This document shows positions 32,231 through 41,800 of a stretch of 62,536 bases of DNA, one piece after another. Where the stretch lies: contig CAZKSJ010000003.1 in the NCBI GenBank assembly GCA_964555515.1, positions 1-62,536 on the forward strand. Reading direction: 5' to 3'. Origin of the DNA: UBA1388 sp964555515. GTDB lineage: Bacteria > Patescibacteriota > Microgenomatia > UBA1400 > PJMF01. A model generated the notes under the pieces. It searched no databases. It worked only from the letters and a program-made list of their open reading frames with translations, and was not told the DNA's origin. The position numbers and the translations under genes were made by a program. Every line of letters starts with the position of its first letter. Within the stretch, counting starts at the first letter, position 1.

Positions 32231-33295
32231 ATGCATATCGTGCCCAAGCTCCGGCGGACAATGTTGTTACTAATGCTGTTGGCGGTGCCGGCGAGCAATA
32301 CTTACAAACTTGACTCGTATACTTTTGGTAGTGGTGGTACAGAAGAATCTGCCTCCACCCTGTACAAAATGGAAGGAATTGCTGGCGAGCAAGCGGGTGC
32401 TGAGATGGGAGTGGGGACGTTGCTGAGTTGGTCTGGATTAATGCCAGTGCAGATGATTAGCACGCCGCCGGCGCCAACTTTCACCAATGTTAGTAATGAC
32501 TATGACAAGCTGCAGTTTATTCTTGCTACAGCGAGCAACCCCACAGATACCCAGTATGCGATTGCGATTAGCGATGATAATTGGGTGACGACAGAGTATG
32601 TACAAAGTGATAACACAATTGGCGCTGTCTTGGGTGCAGAAGATTGGCAGACTTATGCAGCTTGGGGAGGAGCGAGCGGTGAGTATGCGATTGGTTTAAC
32701 CAGTAATACCCAGTACAAGATTAAGGTCAAAGCGAGACAGGGTGATTATACCGAAGGGCCGTGGGGGCCAGAAGCAACGGCTAGCACCACCAACTTAACT
32801 TTGTCGTTTGATTTGGATGTGGCCGCCACCGATACCGAAACAGCTGGACCATACATTTTGGATATTGGTTCACTCTCGGTAGGTTCTGTGACAACAGCTA
32901 CAGATAAAATTTGGGTGGATATAGCAACAAATGCCAACTATGGGGCATATGTTTATGTGGCGGGTGCTAACCAGGGTTTGGAAAGCTCTGTGGCCAGTCA
33001 TACAATTGGCGCCTACTCTGGTGATTTGACAGGGCAACAAGAGGGTTTTGGTCTTCGAGCCGATGCTTTATCTGAAACCTCTGGAGGGCCATTAATTGCC
33101 GTAAGTCCTTACAATGGTACCAGCGACGTGGTGGGAGGACCTGCGGCCGCTTTGAGTGAAATCTTAACTAGCTCTAATGCTGAAATAGCAGCGGGGAGGG
33201 CTTCGCTGTTAGTCAAAAGCAAGATCTCCAGCTTGACTCCTGCCTCCACCGATTATTCAGAAACCATCACGCTGGTGGCTGCTGCCGTTTTTTAG
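32231..33295 (+). CDS. Secreted WxL-like protein with fibronectin-type domain
   Basis: 354 residues. A signal peptide (MLLLMLLAVPAS) is followed by a YKLDSYTFGSGGTEESASTLYKMEG segment common in CPR surface proteins, read here by its SYTFGSGG core. An FN3-like domain (about 80-190, FILATASNPTDTQYAI to EGPWGPEATAST) and a C-terminal beta domain ending ASTDYSETITLVAAAVF follow. That end parallels ATDYTDTLTVVAAGHF of the 28429 protein, so the cluster is bracketed by two proteins with the same C-terminal domain. It starts 5 nt after the previous stop. Confidence 0.65.
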   Translation: MHIVPKLRRTMLLLMLLAVPASNTYKLDSYTFGSGGTEESASTLYKMEGIAGEQAGAEMGVGTLLSWSGLMPVQMISTPPAPTFTNVSNDYDKLQFILATASNPTDTQYAIAISDDNWVTTEYVQSDNTIGAVLGAEDWQTYAAWGGASGEYAIGLTSNTQYKIKVKARQGDYTEGPWGPEATASTTNLTLSFDLDVAATDTETAGPYILDIGSLSVGSVTTATDKIWVDIATNANYGAYVYVAGANQGLESSVASHTIGAYSGDLTGQQEGFGLRADALSETSGGPLIAVSPYNGTSDVVGGPAAALSEILTSSNAEIAAGRASLLVKSKISSLTPASTDYSETITLVAAAVF

Positions 33296-33397
33296 CACAG
33301 TTCAACAACCAACATTTCCTCTGCAGAGAGTTGTTAAGGAGGGTCGTATTTGACCGCTTCTGTTATTCAAGTTTATGTTTCGAACCTCTTCTGAAAG

Positions 33398-33406
33398 TGA
33401 TAGACT
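33398..33406 (+). promoter_or_regulatory. Extended -10 promoter of the 1128-residue fibre gene
   Basis: TGA-TAGACT (33398-33406) ends 9 nt before ATG 33416; short or absent leader predicted. Confidence 0.45.
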
Positions 33407-33415
33407 GAATCTGCA

Positions 33416-36400
33416 ATGGTTAATCGTTGCAAGCGATTATTTTTATTCCGATTTTTTAAACCGGCCGCTTGGGTTGTAATCTTTGGCGTGGTTATTTTTT
33501 GGTTTCTCATCACTGTAGTTCCCACGAAAGCTGCTACTGGCATCAACAAACAGATTAATTTTCAGGGGAAAGTTGTCAACTCAGATGGCACCAATGTCAC
33601 CGATGGTAACTATGATTTTGAGTTTAAGCTCTATGATGTTGATTCCGGTGGCACTGCTATCTGGACAGAAACCAGAACGACCACCAATCAGGTGTCAGTT
33701 CAAGATGGCATCTTTAGAGTTGCCTTGGGCGAAGTCCAAGCCTTGCCGGGATCGGTTAACTTTAACACTGATAATATTTATTTGTCGATCAACTTTAATA
33801 ACGATGGTGAAATGGATCCGCGGGTGCGATTTACTGCTGTACCATACGCTTTTAATGCTGAAAAAGTGGCCGGCCTGACTGTGACAAATACTACGGGTAC
33901 ATTGACTATCCCAGCCGCCACGATTGCTTTCAGCGGTGCCAATGACGTGACGTTGACTAGCACTGGCACCACAACTCTGACTTTGCCGACGACTGGCACT
34001 TTGGCTACCCTCGCGGGCACGGAAACTTTTTTAAACAAAACGATTGATAGCACTGGTTTAGCGGTGGAAAGTACTGGTTGGATTGGTCTTGGTGCGTCTG
34101 ATGGAAGGATTGTCTTTACCAGTGACACGGTAGATCAACTCGCTTTAATGTCGGCCAATGTGGGAATCGGCACGACGACTACGCCACGCTTGTTAACTGT
34201 GGAGGGGGCGGTTAGATTGAACTCCACTTCTACACCTGGTAGTCCGGCTCTCGGCGATCTATATACCAACGCCGACGGCAATCTATATTTCTACAATGGT
34301 TCAACTTGGGATGACTTGACCGGTGGGGGAGCGAGCTACTTCTCAAAGACAGGCACCAACCTTTACCCCACCACGGCCGGTGACGATCTCTACCTGGCCT
34401 CTAACGAGCTGTTGGGTGTAGGTTATGATCCAACCACTCTATCAAATGCCGTAGCTGCCTTTAGTGGCAATGTGGGAATTGGCACCTCCACTGCAGCTAG
34501 ATTATTGACTGTCGCGGGAGCTGTGAGATTAAGTTCTACTTCGACACCCAGTTCACCAGTTTTGGGTGATGTCTACACCAACGCCGACGGCAATCTATAT
34601 TTCTACAATGGTTCAACTTGGGATGACTTGACCGGTGGGGGAGCAAGTTATTTTTCAAAAAGCGGCACCAATCTTTATCCTACCACGGCCGGTGACGATC
34701 TCTACCTGGCCTCTAACGAGTTATTAGGTGTGGGCTATGATCCGTCAACATTTTCTGGGGCAATTGCGGCCTTTAGCGGTAATGTGGGGATTGGTACCTC
34801 CACGATTGATTCTAAGTTAGAAGTAGTCAGTGGTGATACCACCCGTGTGTTGCAGCTGATTGGTGACTCGGTGACCACCGGTGAGGTGATTGATATTAGC
34901 GCTGATGGGTTGACTACCGGCTTTGCGATGAATGTCAGTTCTGTGTCCAATAGCTTATCCACGGGGGGTTTGATAGATTTGGATTGGACCCCATCTGCGG
35001 TTGCGACGTCTTCTGGTGATTTGTTTCGGATTAATCTGGGTGCCCACGCCGATACCACAGGTAGATTATTGGGTATCTACGACAGCGGTTCGAGTATTTT
35101 CTTGGTTGGCACTGCCAAAATCACCAGCGCGATTCCTCATGAATTCACGGCGGCGGGTGATGTGAGTATGGCTTATGACTTGGTGTTGACTAATCAAACC
35201 GCTAGCCTGATTGAGGCCTATGGCCCGCTGACGATTCGTTCTGGCGAAGCTTTTGAAAATCTTGATCTTACGCTTGACCCTTCTGGAACAGGTGCCGTGG
35301 TAATTGCTGATGGCGCCAACGTCTCACTCTATGCAGATCAGCAGATAATATTTGACGTGGATGACAGCGCCGACAGCTATATGCAGTTTGACAGCACTAA
35401 TAATCGCCTGGAAATTTTCACTGATGCTAGCGAGCGGTTCCGCTTCACTGCTTCGGGACAAAATGAATCGAACGGTGCTCTGACCACCACTTTATCTGAC
35501 TTGGCTGAAAACTATCCTACCCTTAATGCAGCCCTTAACCCAGGTGAAGTGGTGATGATTGTCGAACCAGACGAAAATGCACCAGCTTCCACCTTGGTGG
35601 ATATCGCCGATAGTGCACACCGCGATCAAATCATTGGGGTGGTTTCTAGCAGGCCAGGCATTATTTTGGGAGGCAGTAGTTTTCTTGATGACATTTGTAC
35701 CGCTGTGACCAGCAGTGAGTCTGGCAAAATAGAGCAAAGGCTTAAGCTTTTACAAGAAGAATACTGGCGGATGGTTTTGATTGAACAAGAGGAAATTGAT
35801 CAGGAGCAATCGGATCAGGAGAAACTGGAACAAGAGGGAGTCGAAGAGGCGCAAGCTGATGTAACAGAAGCGCTGCCCGCCTCGGGCAGCGCGAGCTTAG
35901 CCACGGTCGACAATCGATCGATATTGGAAGAAATGAGCATCTCTGAGTTGGAAGCACTGCTCCCTCCCACCACCCTGCAAACAATTGATGACCGGTTGGA
36001 CAGCTGTTTGGCAGTCAAGCAGGTGCCGATTGCTTTGGCAGGCAGGGTGCCGGTGTTATTTGACCCAGCCTATGGACAGGTTAAACCAGGTGATTTGTTA
36101 GCTATTTCACCTTCAAAACCTGGGGCAGTGGCCAAGGCTACAACGGCTGGCTGGATTATCGGCCGAGTGCTGGTTCCATCTAGCCCCAATGTGGAAACAG
36201 TGATGATGTTTGTCAATGTGAGTTGGTATGGGGGAGAAAGCACAAGTGTCTCCTTGGGGCAAGTCTTGGGTGACAGTGATGTGCAACTAGATTCTGAACT
36301 AACCGATTTGTTATCTGTCAGCACGGTCAACGGTCAACCAGTGGTAGTCAACTCAGCCAACATGAGCGTGTTTGGGATGCTGACAGCGCAAACCGTGGCT

Positions 36401-36802
36401 GCTACGGACAAAATGATGGCTGGTATGCTCAGCATTGGTGGCACAGAGAATGAGATTACCACCGTTAATGGTTCACCCTTAAAATTACAAAATGGCTATA
36501 ATGCCGGCAACATTGAAATTTTCAATCGCAAGTTAGTTTTAACCGCTGGCGGTGGGGTGATCGCCGAAGATCAAATTGCCGCCAAGCGCTTTGCCGCCAG
36601 TGATCAAGCGCGAGGGAGTGTTTACGCCACCGCCACTTCCATTAGGGTTGATAAAGATTGGAAAGTAGCGCCAGCTACAATTAATTTGACACCAGAATAT
36701 CGGGCTGATGTGTGGGTGAGCGATATTTCTGAAACTGGTTTTGTGATCAATGTCGATCCAGTCTCATCTGGTAAGAAAATTTATTGGTGGGCGGTGTGGT
36801 AA
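33416..36802 (+). CDS. Large secreted fibre-like surface protein with tandem 104-residue repeats
   Basis: 1128 residues with an N-terminal signal/membrane segment (WVVIFGVVIFWFLITVVPTKA). The N-terminal domain is of the type INFQGKVVNSDGTNVTDGNYDFEFKLYDVDSGG...IWTE (seen in pieces), typical of CPR surface proteins. Threonine-rich strands follow, then repeats built around GNVGIGTST and YTNADGNLYFYNGSTWDD that recall phage tail-fibre and trimeric adhesin shafts. Two repeats of 104 residues are almost identical. A Glu/Gln-rich coiled coil (LKLLQEEYWRMVLIEQEEID, about residues 775-815) precedes C-terminal beta domains. The last domain (VWVSDISETGFVINV) may be an oligomer cap. It probably forms an extended adhesin or sheath. 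Confidence 0.75.
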   Translation: MVNRCKRLFLFRFFKPAAWVVIFGVVIFWFLITVVPTKAATGINKQINFQGKVVNSDGTNVTDGNYDFEFKLYDVDSGGTAIWTETRTTTNQVSVQDGIFRVALGEVQALPGSVNFNTDNIYLSINFNNDGEMDPRVRFTAVPYAFNAEKVAGLTVTNTTGTLTIPAATIAFSGANDVTLTSTGTTTLTLPTTGTLATLAGTETFLNKTIDSTGLAVESTGWIGLGASDGRIVFTSDTVDQLALMSANVGIGTTTTPRLLTVEGAVRLNSTSTPGSPALGDLYTNADGNLYFYNGSTWDDLTGGGASYFSKTGTNLYPTTAGDDLYLASNELLGVGYDPTTLSNAVAAFSGNVGIGTSTAARLLTVAGAVRLSSTSTPSSPVLGDVYTNADGNLYFYNGSTWDDLTGGGASYFSKSGTNLYPTTAGDDLYLASNELLGVGYDPSTFSGAIAAFSGNVGIGTSTIDSKLEVVSGDTTRVLQLIGDSVTTGEVIDISADGLTTGFAMNVSSVSNSLSTGGLIDLDWTPSAVATSSGDLFRINLGAHADTTGRLLGIYDSGSSIFLVGTAKITSAIPHEFTAAGDVSMAYDLVLTNQTASLIEAYGPLTIRSGEAFENLDLTLDPSGTGAVVIADGANVSLYADQQIIFDVDDSADSYMQFDSTNNRLEIFTDASERFRFTASGQNESNGALTTTLSDLAENYPTLNAALNPGEVVMIVEPDENAPASTLVDIADSAHRDQIIGVVSSRPGIILGGSSFLDDICTAVTSSESGKIEQRLKLLQEEYWRMVLIEQEEIDQEQSDQEKLEQEGVEEAQADVTEALPASGSASLATVDNRSILEEMSISELEALLPPTTLQTIDDRLDSCLAVKQVPIALAGRVPVLFDPAYGQVKPGDLLAISPSKPGAVAKATTAGWIIGRVLVPSSPNVETVMMFVNVSWYGGESTSVSLGQVLGDSDVQLDSELTDLLSVSTVNGQPVVVNSANMSVFGMLTAQTVAATDKMMAGMLSIGGTENEITTVNGSPLKLQNGYNAGNIEIFNRKLVLTAGGGVIAEDQIAAKRFAASDQARGSVYATATSIRVDKDWKVAPATINLTPEYRADVWVSDISETGFVINVDPVSSGKKIYWWAVW
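34202..34825 (+). repeat. Near-identical 312-bp tandem repeat in the fibre gene
   Basis: Two units of 312 bp (104 codons). The stretch from about 34265 is matched base for base over long runs by the stretch from about 34577 (for example the CCGACGGCAATCTATATTTC and TGGGATGACTTGACCGGTGG segments). Such DNA identity points to recent duplication or gene conversion. Confidence 0.8.
35870..35892. repeat. Perfect 10-bp hairpin inside the fibre gene
   Basis: GCGCTGCCCG-CCT-CGGGCAGCGC, in frame, encoding ALPASGSAS in the linker just after the coiled coil. Confidence 0.65.
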
Positions 36803-36867
36803 AAAGTTAGTGTGTGGCGGAGTTTTGTTCAGCTAGTAACATAATACACGATATTTGCAGTAGCTAG

Positions 36868-37800
36868 ATGAAAATATTTAGACATAAAAGATTTGCCATT
36901 TGGTACAAAAGAAACTCAAGAAAAGTGAGCAGGTTTTGGGGTGATTTAAGATCAAATCGAAGACAGCAGCTTTTTGTAGGAGTATTGTTGATTGCTTTAT
37001 TAATAGGAGGATTCATATCCTATTTCTGGTGGCTGAAGTCTGATCATAATTACTCGAAAGGTGTTTTGGCTCTCAACACCGATCAGTCTTTCTACCTGTC
37101 CGGTGAAACAGTGCTTTTTCAAATGGCTTCCTTAGACAAAAACGGCGATACCTTGTGTAATAGCAATCTGCAGTTGGAAATTGCTGTGCCGAAACAATGG
37201 AAAAAGGATAAGCTGCTGTATCAAGACAAACAAATTGTGACCACTGCTACTTGCAGTCCAGACAATAACGTGACTAATGAACCAGATTACATTGCCCGCT
37301 ATGTAACGAGCCAACCAGGCAAATACAAACTTAAACTGACCAATCTTGACACTGGTAAACAAGTCACTTCTGAATTCCAAGTTTTCAACCCAGATGCTGC
37401 AATCAACAATGACCACCCAAGCAATCTTCAAATCTCCCGGAGTGGCGCCACCAGGATTAACCCCTTCAAATCAGACCGCTACCCGATGATTATTAAAGTG
37501 ACCGCGAAAAATGGTTTCAAAGGTAAGCTGGTCGAGCAAGTTCCTCTAGATTTTCAGCTGCAATGGATAGGCACTGCTCAAGTGACGGAAAATAAAATGC
37601 ATAAAATTTTAAGTTGGGAAGTAGATCTAAAGCCAGGTGAATCAAAAGATTTTGCGTATGAGTATGATGCTGCAGATGTGAGTCCCAACTTTGTTCGTTT
37701 TAGGAAAATAAAATTGTTGGATGATGTAAAAAAGCAGATTGTTATTGAGTCGCATCATTGGCAGGTTGTTTTAAATGCAATTGATTTGGGGAATCACTAA
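36868..37800 (+). CDS. Membrane-anchored hypothetical protein with beta ectodomains
   Basis: 310 residues: a basic cytoplasmic N-terminus (RHKRFAIWYKRNSRK), one membrane helix (LFVGVLLIALLIGGFISYFWWL), then two Ig/MG2-like beta domains (ALNTDQSFYLSGETVLFQMASLD; FQLQWIGTAQVTENKMHKILSWEVDL). The first resembles the macroglobulin-type strand pattern seen in surface proteins. No enzyme motif. It heads a closely spaced series with the beta-lactamase-fold protein, the giant LamG protein and the 46819 protein, probably one operon. Confidence 0.6.
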   Translation: MKIFRHKRFAIWYKRNSRKVSRFWGDLRSNRRQQLFVGVLLIALLIGGFISYFWWLKSDHNYSKGVLALNTDQSFYLSGETVLFQMASLDKNGDTLCNSNLQLEIAVPKQWKKDKLLYQDKQIVTTATCSPDNNVTNEPDYIARYVTSQPGKYKLKLTNLDTGKQVTSEFQVFNPDAAINNDHPSNLQISRSGATRINPFKSDRYPMIIKVTAKNGFKGKLVEQVPLDFQLQWIGTAQVTENKMHKILSWEVDLKPGESKDFAYEYDAADVSPNFVRFRKIKLLDDVKKQIVIESHHWQVVLNAIDLGNH

Positions 37801-37835
37801 AGTATCAGCACCGACCTTAACTGGAATATCAACCA

Positions 37836-38858
37836 ATGAACAAGAAAAATACTACTAAAGAAATCAGCATTAACAATTCGGCAACAGAACAATATTCCCG
37901 CAAGTTTTTAGTGGTTTTACTGGTAATTATCATCCTAATTGTTACTAACGTGACAACACTTTTTTTCTACACTAATCATCGTCACTCTATTAAAGATGTT
38001 GATAATCACTACTCCTATATTGATATTTCCCGTGAATTTATCAGTAAGGAAAACTTTATTGTCAATATCCAGCCACTGCGGGATAAGTTAAATATATTGA
38101 CAGATGATTTTGAAAAAGAACATCAGGCCGCTGTTTCCATTTATATTGAATACTTAAATACAGGATCCAATATATCCATACACCCAGATAACTACCTCTG
38201 GCCGGCGAGTCTGGCCAAAGTACCCCTAGCCATGGCGGTCATGAAAAAGATTGAAGATGGGGAATGGAATCTGAACAACAAATTGGTGTTGATGGAGGGA
38301 GATGCCAACAGCGAATCGGGTGATGCAGAGAATCCCCTCTCTGAATATCCGATCGGCACAAGTTTTACTATAGAAGAGTTATTGCAGGAATTACTCATCA
38401 ATTCTGACAATACGGCATACTACATCTTGCAACGCAACATGCATGACGATGAAATTATGAAAGTTATTGATGAGATTGGGCTAGAGGAACTTTTTACTGA
38501 GGAAGGGCGGGTCTCAGCCAAAGAATACTCTAGATTATTCAGAGCTTTGTACTCATCCAGTTTCATAAAGCGCGAATATTCTCAACAGTTGCTTAAATGG
38601 CTGGATGACTCTTCATTTAACGAATTTCTTTCATATGGTATTGAAGCGCAAGTTCCTTTTCCTCATAAGTATGGTGAAAAAACAACTTTAAACGTCTACG
38701 CGGATGCGGGCATTGTATATATTCCACAGCGACCGTACCTAATCACAGTCATGGTTGAATTAAATCCAAAATTGCCGTCTCTTGAGGAAAAACAAAAAGC
38801 AGCAACATTTATGAGAAGCATATCAGACGAGACCTATAAATATTTCTCTGAATATTAA
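37836..38858 (+). CDS. Membrane-anchored class A beta-lactamase-fold serine hydrolase
   Basis: 340 residues. An N-terminal membrane helix (FLVVLLVIIILIVTNVTTLFF) is followed by a Beta-lactamase2-type domain. The active-site SxxK is SLAK in LWPASLAKVPLAMAVM (about residue 128), and the second motif SDN is INSDNTAYYIL (about residue 188). The third (KTG) element is weak: GEKTTLNVYADAGIVY supplies the strand but not a standard K-T/S-G. The enzyme is probably a wall-acting DD-peptidase/esterase-type protein or a structural relative rather than a resistance enzyme. It lies 36 nt after the previous gene and 5 nt before the giant LamG gene. Confidence 0.75.
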   Translation: MNKKNTTKEISINNSATEQYSRKFLVVLLVIIILIVTNVTTLFFYTNHRHSIKDVDNHYSYIDISREFISKENFIVNIQPLRDKLNILTDDFEKEHQAAVSIYIEYLNTGSNISIHPDNYLWPASLAKVPLAMAVMKKIEDGEWNLNNKLVLMEGDANSESGDAENPLSEYPIGTSFTIEELLQELLINSDNTAYYILQRNMHDDEIMKVIDEIGLEELFTEEGRVSAKEYSRLFRALYSSSFIKREYSQQLLKWLDDSSFNEFLSYGIEAQVPFPHKYGEKTTLNVYADAGIVYIPQRPYLITVMVELNPKLPSLEEKQKAATFMRSISDETYKYFSEY

Positions 38859-38863
38859 ACAAC

Positions 38864-41800
38864 ATGCGCAAAATGACAAAAATTTTCAATGTATTGTTTC
38901 TCACTTTGTTGCTTGTTATTTCCAATGTACCGTATGGTTTTTTTGATTATTTGACAAACCAGTGGTCAAGTAGAGGGATAGTGGATGAATTGTGGCTGTC
39001 ACAACACGATTCGTCAGTTATAGATTCTTTCATGCCTCGGCAAGTTGATGCAGCCGAGGCAAGCATTGATACCACTGCTGGTTCAACAGTGGATTATCAC
39101 CAGGGATCGGGAAAAAATATCGTCTGCGTGGATGACACTGATTGTTATGTATTTTATGTCAACTCTGATAGCGATTTGGAGTATCAGCGATCTACCAACG
39201 GTGGAGCAAGCTGGGGTGGTACAAGCACCCAAATGCAAGCCGACACAATCCTAGGCATATCTGTGTGGTATGACCAGTGGACGCCAGGAGATACCAGCGG
39301 AACCTTGGTACATATTGCTTATATTGATGGTAGCCCAGACGTGATTTACTACGCGTATTTTAATACTGCCAACCAAACTTTTAGCGCACCAGATGCAACG
39401 GTGATAAGCACAACCTATCCGCAAGGTACTCTCGCTGCTGCTAACATGGTGACAATTACCAAGGCAATTGGGGGAGACTTATTTATTGGCACGGTAGACG
39501 CTACAGCTCCTACCAGCCCAGCCTCGTTTATCCATAAGTGCAACGGCACGTGCACTACCGATTCCAACTGGACATCAACATCCTTACCAAATCCATGGAC
39601 TAATACTGGGAGTAATGTAGACAATAATCATGCACTTTTAATGCTTCCGCTTTCTGATACTACCCTGCATGACGCTGGTGATGTAATGCTTGTTTCACAC
39701 GACATTGCTGCTCACGTTGTTGAGTACAAGTATTATGATGACTCGGCCAACAGTTGGTCAGGAGACTTTACTAGCCTAGGCAGTTCTACAGACTCAACCA
39801 CCTATGATGCTGCTTTAGGTGGTACGGTCAATCCCAACACCGGAGAGTTATACATCACTTATGTTTATAACCCCGGTACCGCCAATACAAGCGAAGTCCT
39901 TGCCTGGAAGTATCACGATGCTGATGGGGCAGGCGCGGGTAACGATGCTTGGTCACAATTGACCGATCCATGGGACAACTCAACGGATGCTGCGTCAATT
40001 ATTATCGATACCAACATTGGCATAGATACAAACACAGACGATTTGTATGTAGCCTACATTCGCGCCGATTCAACAGCCACTGCCAATGATGTCTATTATC
40101 GTGTTTCAACCAATGATGGATCAAGCTGGGGCACAGAAACGTTGCTTTCAAGCGGTACAGACAGGACGCACATTGCTATCAGTCTGGACGCGTCTTCACC
40201 TGAGAGATTGTACGGTGTCTGGTTTGCCTCCAGCGCGATGTATGGCAATTTGATCGCAGATCTTTCGGCTGGCATCACCATTACAGGTACGTTTCATGGC
40301 ACAAGTGAATCGGGAGGTGATCCGGGTCAGTGTGATGGTGCTACAGAAAATCTCTCGTTACGGGTAGACGGTGGCACCGCAGTCACAACTACCTGCGCTG
40401 ACACAACTGGAACATTTAGTTTTACGGGAATTTCTGCAGGTCAAGGTGATACCATCACTATTTATTCTACCGGTGCAGATAAAGCAAACCGCGTGTATGT
40501 ATCTGACGGGACAGATGATAGTGGTATGGATATTTATGAAGACCGGGTGGCCATAGGTGATGAAAACGATGGGACGGTGACCAATGCAGATCTAGCTGAT
40601 TATGACAATGGCGGCGTTGAAGGCACGAATGATATGCTTTTTGACGTTGATGGATCGAATAACTTAACTGTTGATTCTGGCAAAGAACTACATATTCATA
40701 CAGGTGATACCTTCTCGCCTGGCAGCAATGTGACCACGCCAAAATTGCACGTCACCACGAGCGCGACCTACTCAGGCAGTTCTGAGACATTGACCTTAAC
40801 TGGATCGGGAACTACAACGGATAGGCCTCTCTACATTGATGGGGGTACTTTTACCGCACCGGCCACTACAGTTTTTCAAGGTACTAGTGCCACTGACATT
40901 GAATCAACTACGTTCAACGCACTGACTTTTTCGCCGACGATCACCGGATCGGTAACTTATACGTTCTTAGGGGCAGAAACAATTAATGGCAACTTTACTA
41001 TTAATCCAACCGCGGCTTCAACACAGCTGTTGACAGTCAATGCAGGCGGCACAATTACTGTGGGTGCTTCGTACACCACCACTCTTTCTGGTACCACGTC
41101 CGGCACGTCTACACTTGATTTAAGACCGTCTGCTGCAGATTACAATCTTTCATCGGGATTGATTAACATCGGTGCGGCGGGCACGCTTGATGCTAGTTCT
41201 ACCACCACATCTACCATTACCCTAACAGGTACATCAGGGACACTCTTTACACGGTCTGGGGTTTTTACCGCCGGTGGCTCAACAATCATCTTCAATGGCG
41301 ATGGTTCACCAACTGCCTTGACCTCAGGCACCTTCCAGACGACCAATGCATTTAATAATTTAACGCTGACACCAGCAATTTCATCTGCTGGTAGAACGTA
41401 TGCGTTTGGTTCTGGAGCAATTGCCGTTGGGGGAGATTTGACTATCCAGCCTTCTGGTACCCAGCTTTTAACCGTTAATATGGCTGGTGACATTACGGTA
41501 ACTGACACGCTTTCAATCACCCGCTCAAATACAGCCACGTCTAAACTAGTAACCGGGGCAAGCAACCCTGCTTTATCCGCCGGAGATATCAATGTCGCAA
41601 CTGGCGGAACGCTTGATGGGACAGGTTCTACTTCAACCATTACACTGACTGAAAACGGTACACCGCTGGTCATTGGTGGCACTTATACACCTGGTAATAC
41701 CACCATTGCCTATGTGCCAGCAGGAACGAGTGGAGTGACGGTTACTAATTCCACTTATTATAACGTCACATTCAACAAAGCCAGCAATACATTCTCACTA

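Noticed and set aside
33416..36802. Diversity-generating retroelement target or phage structural operon
   Set aside because: No reverse transcriptase, template repeat or other phage genes were found; repeats are ordinary tandem duplications.
41140..41682. 180-residue minus-strand frame in the giant LamG gene
   Set aside because: It arises from repetitive Thr/Gly codons read backwards (Val/Pro/Ser-rich); no start site.
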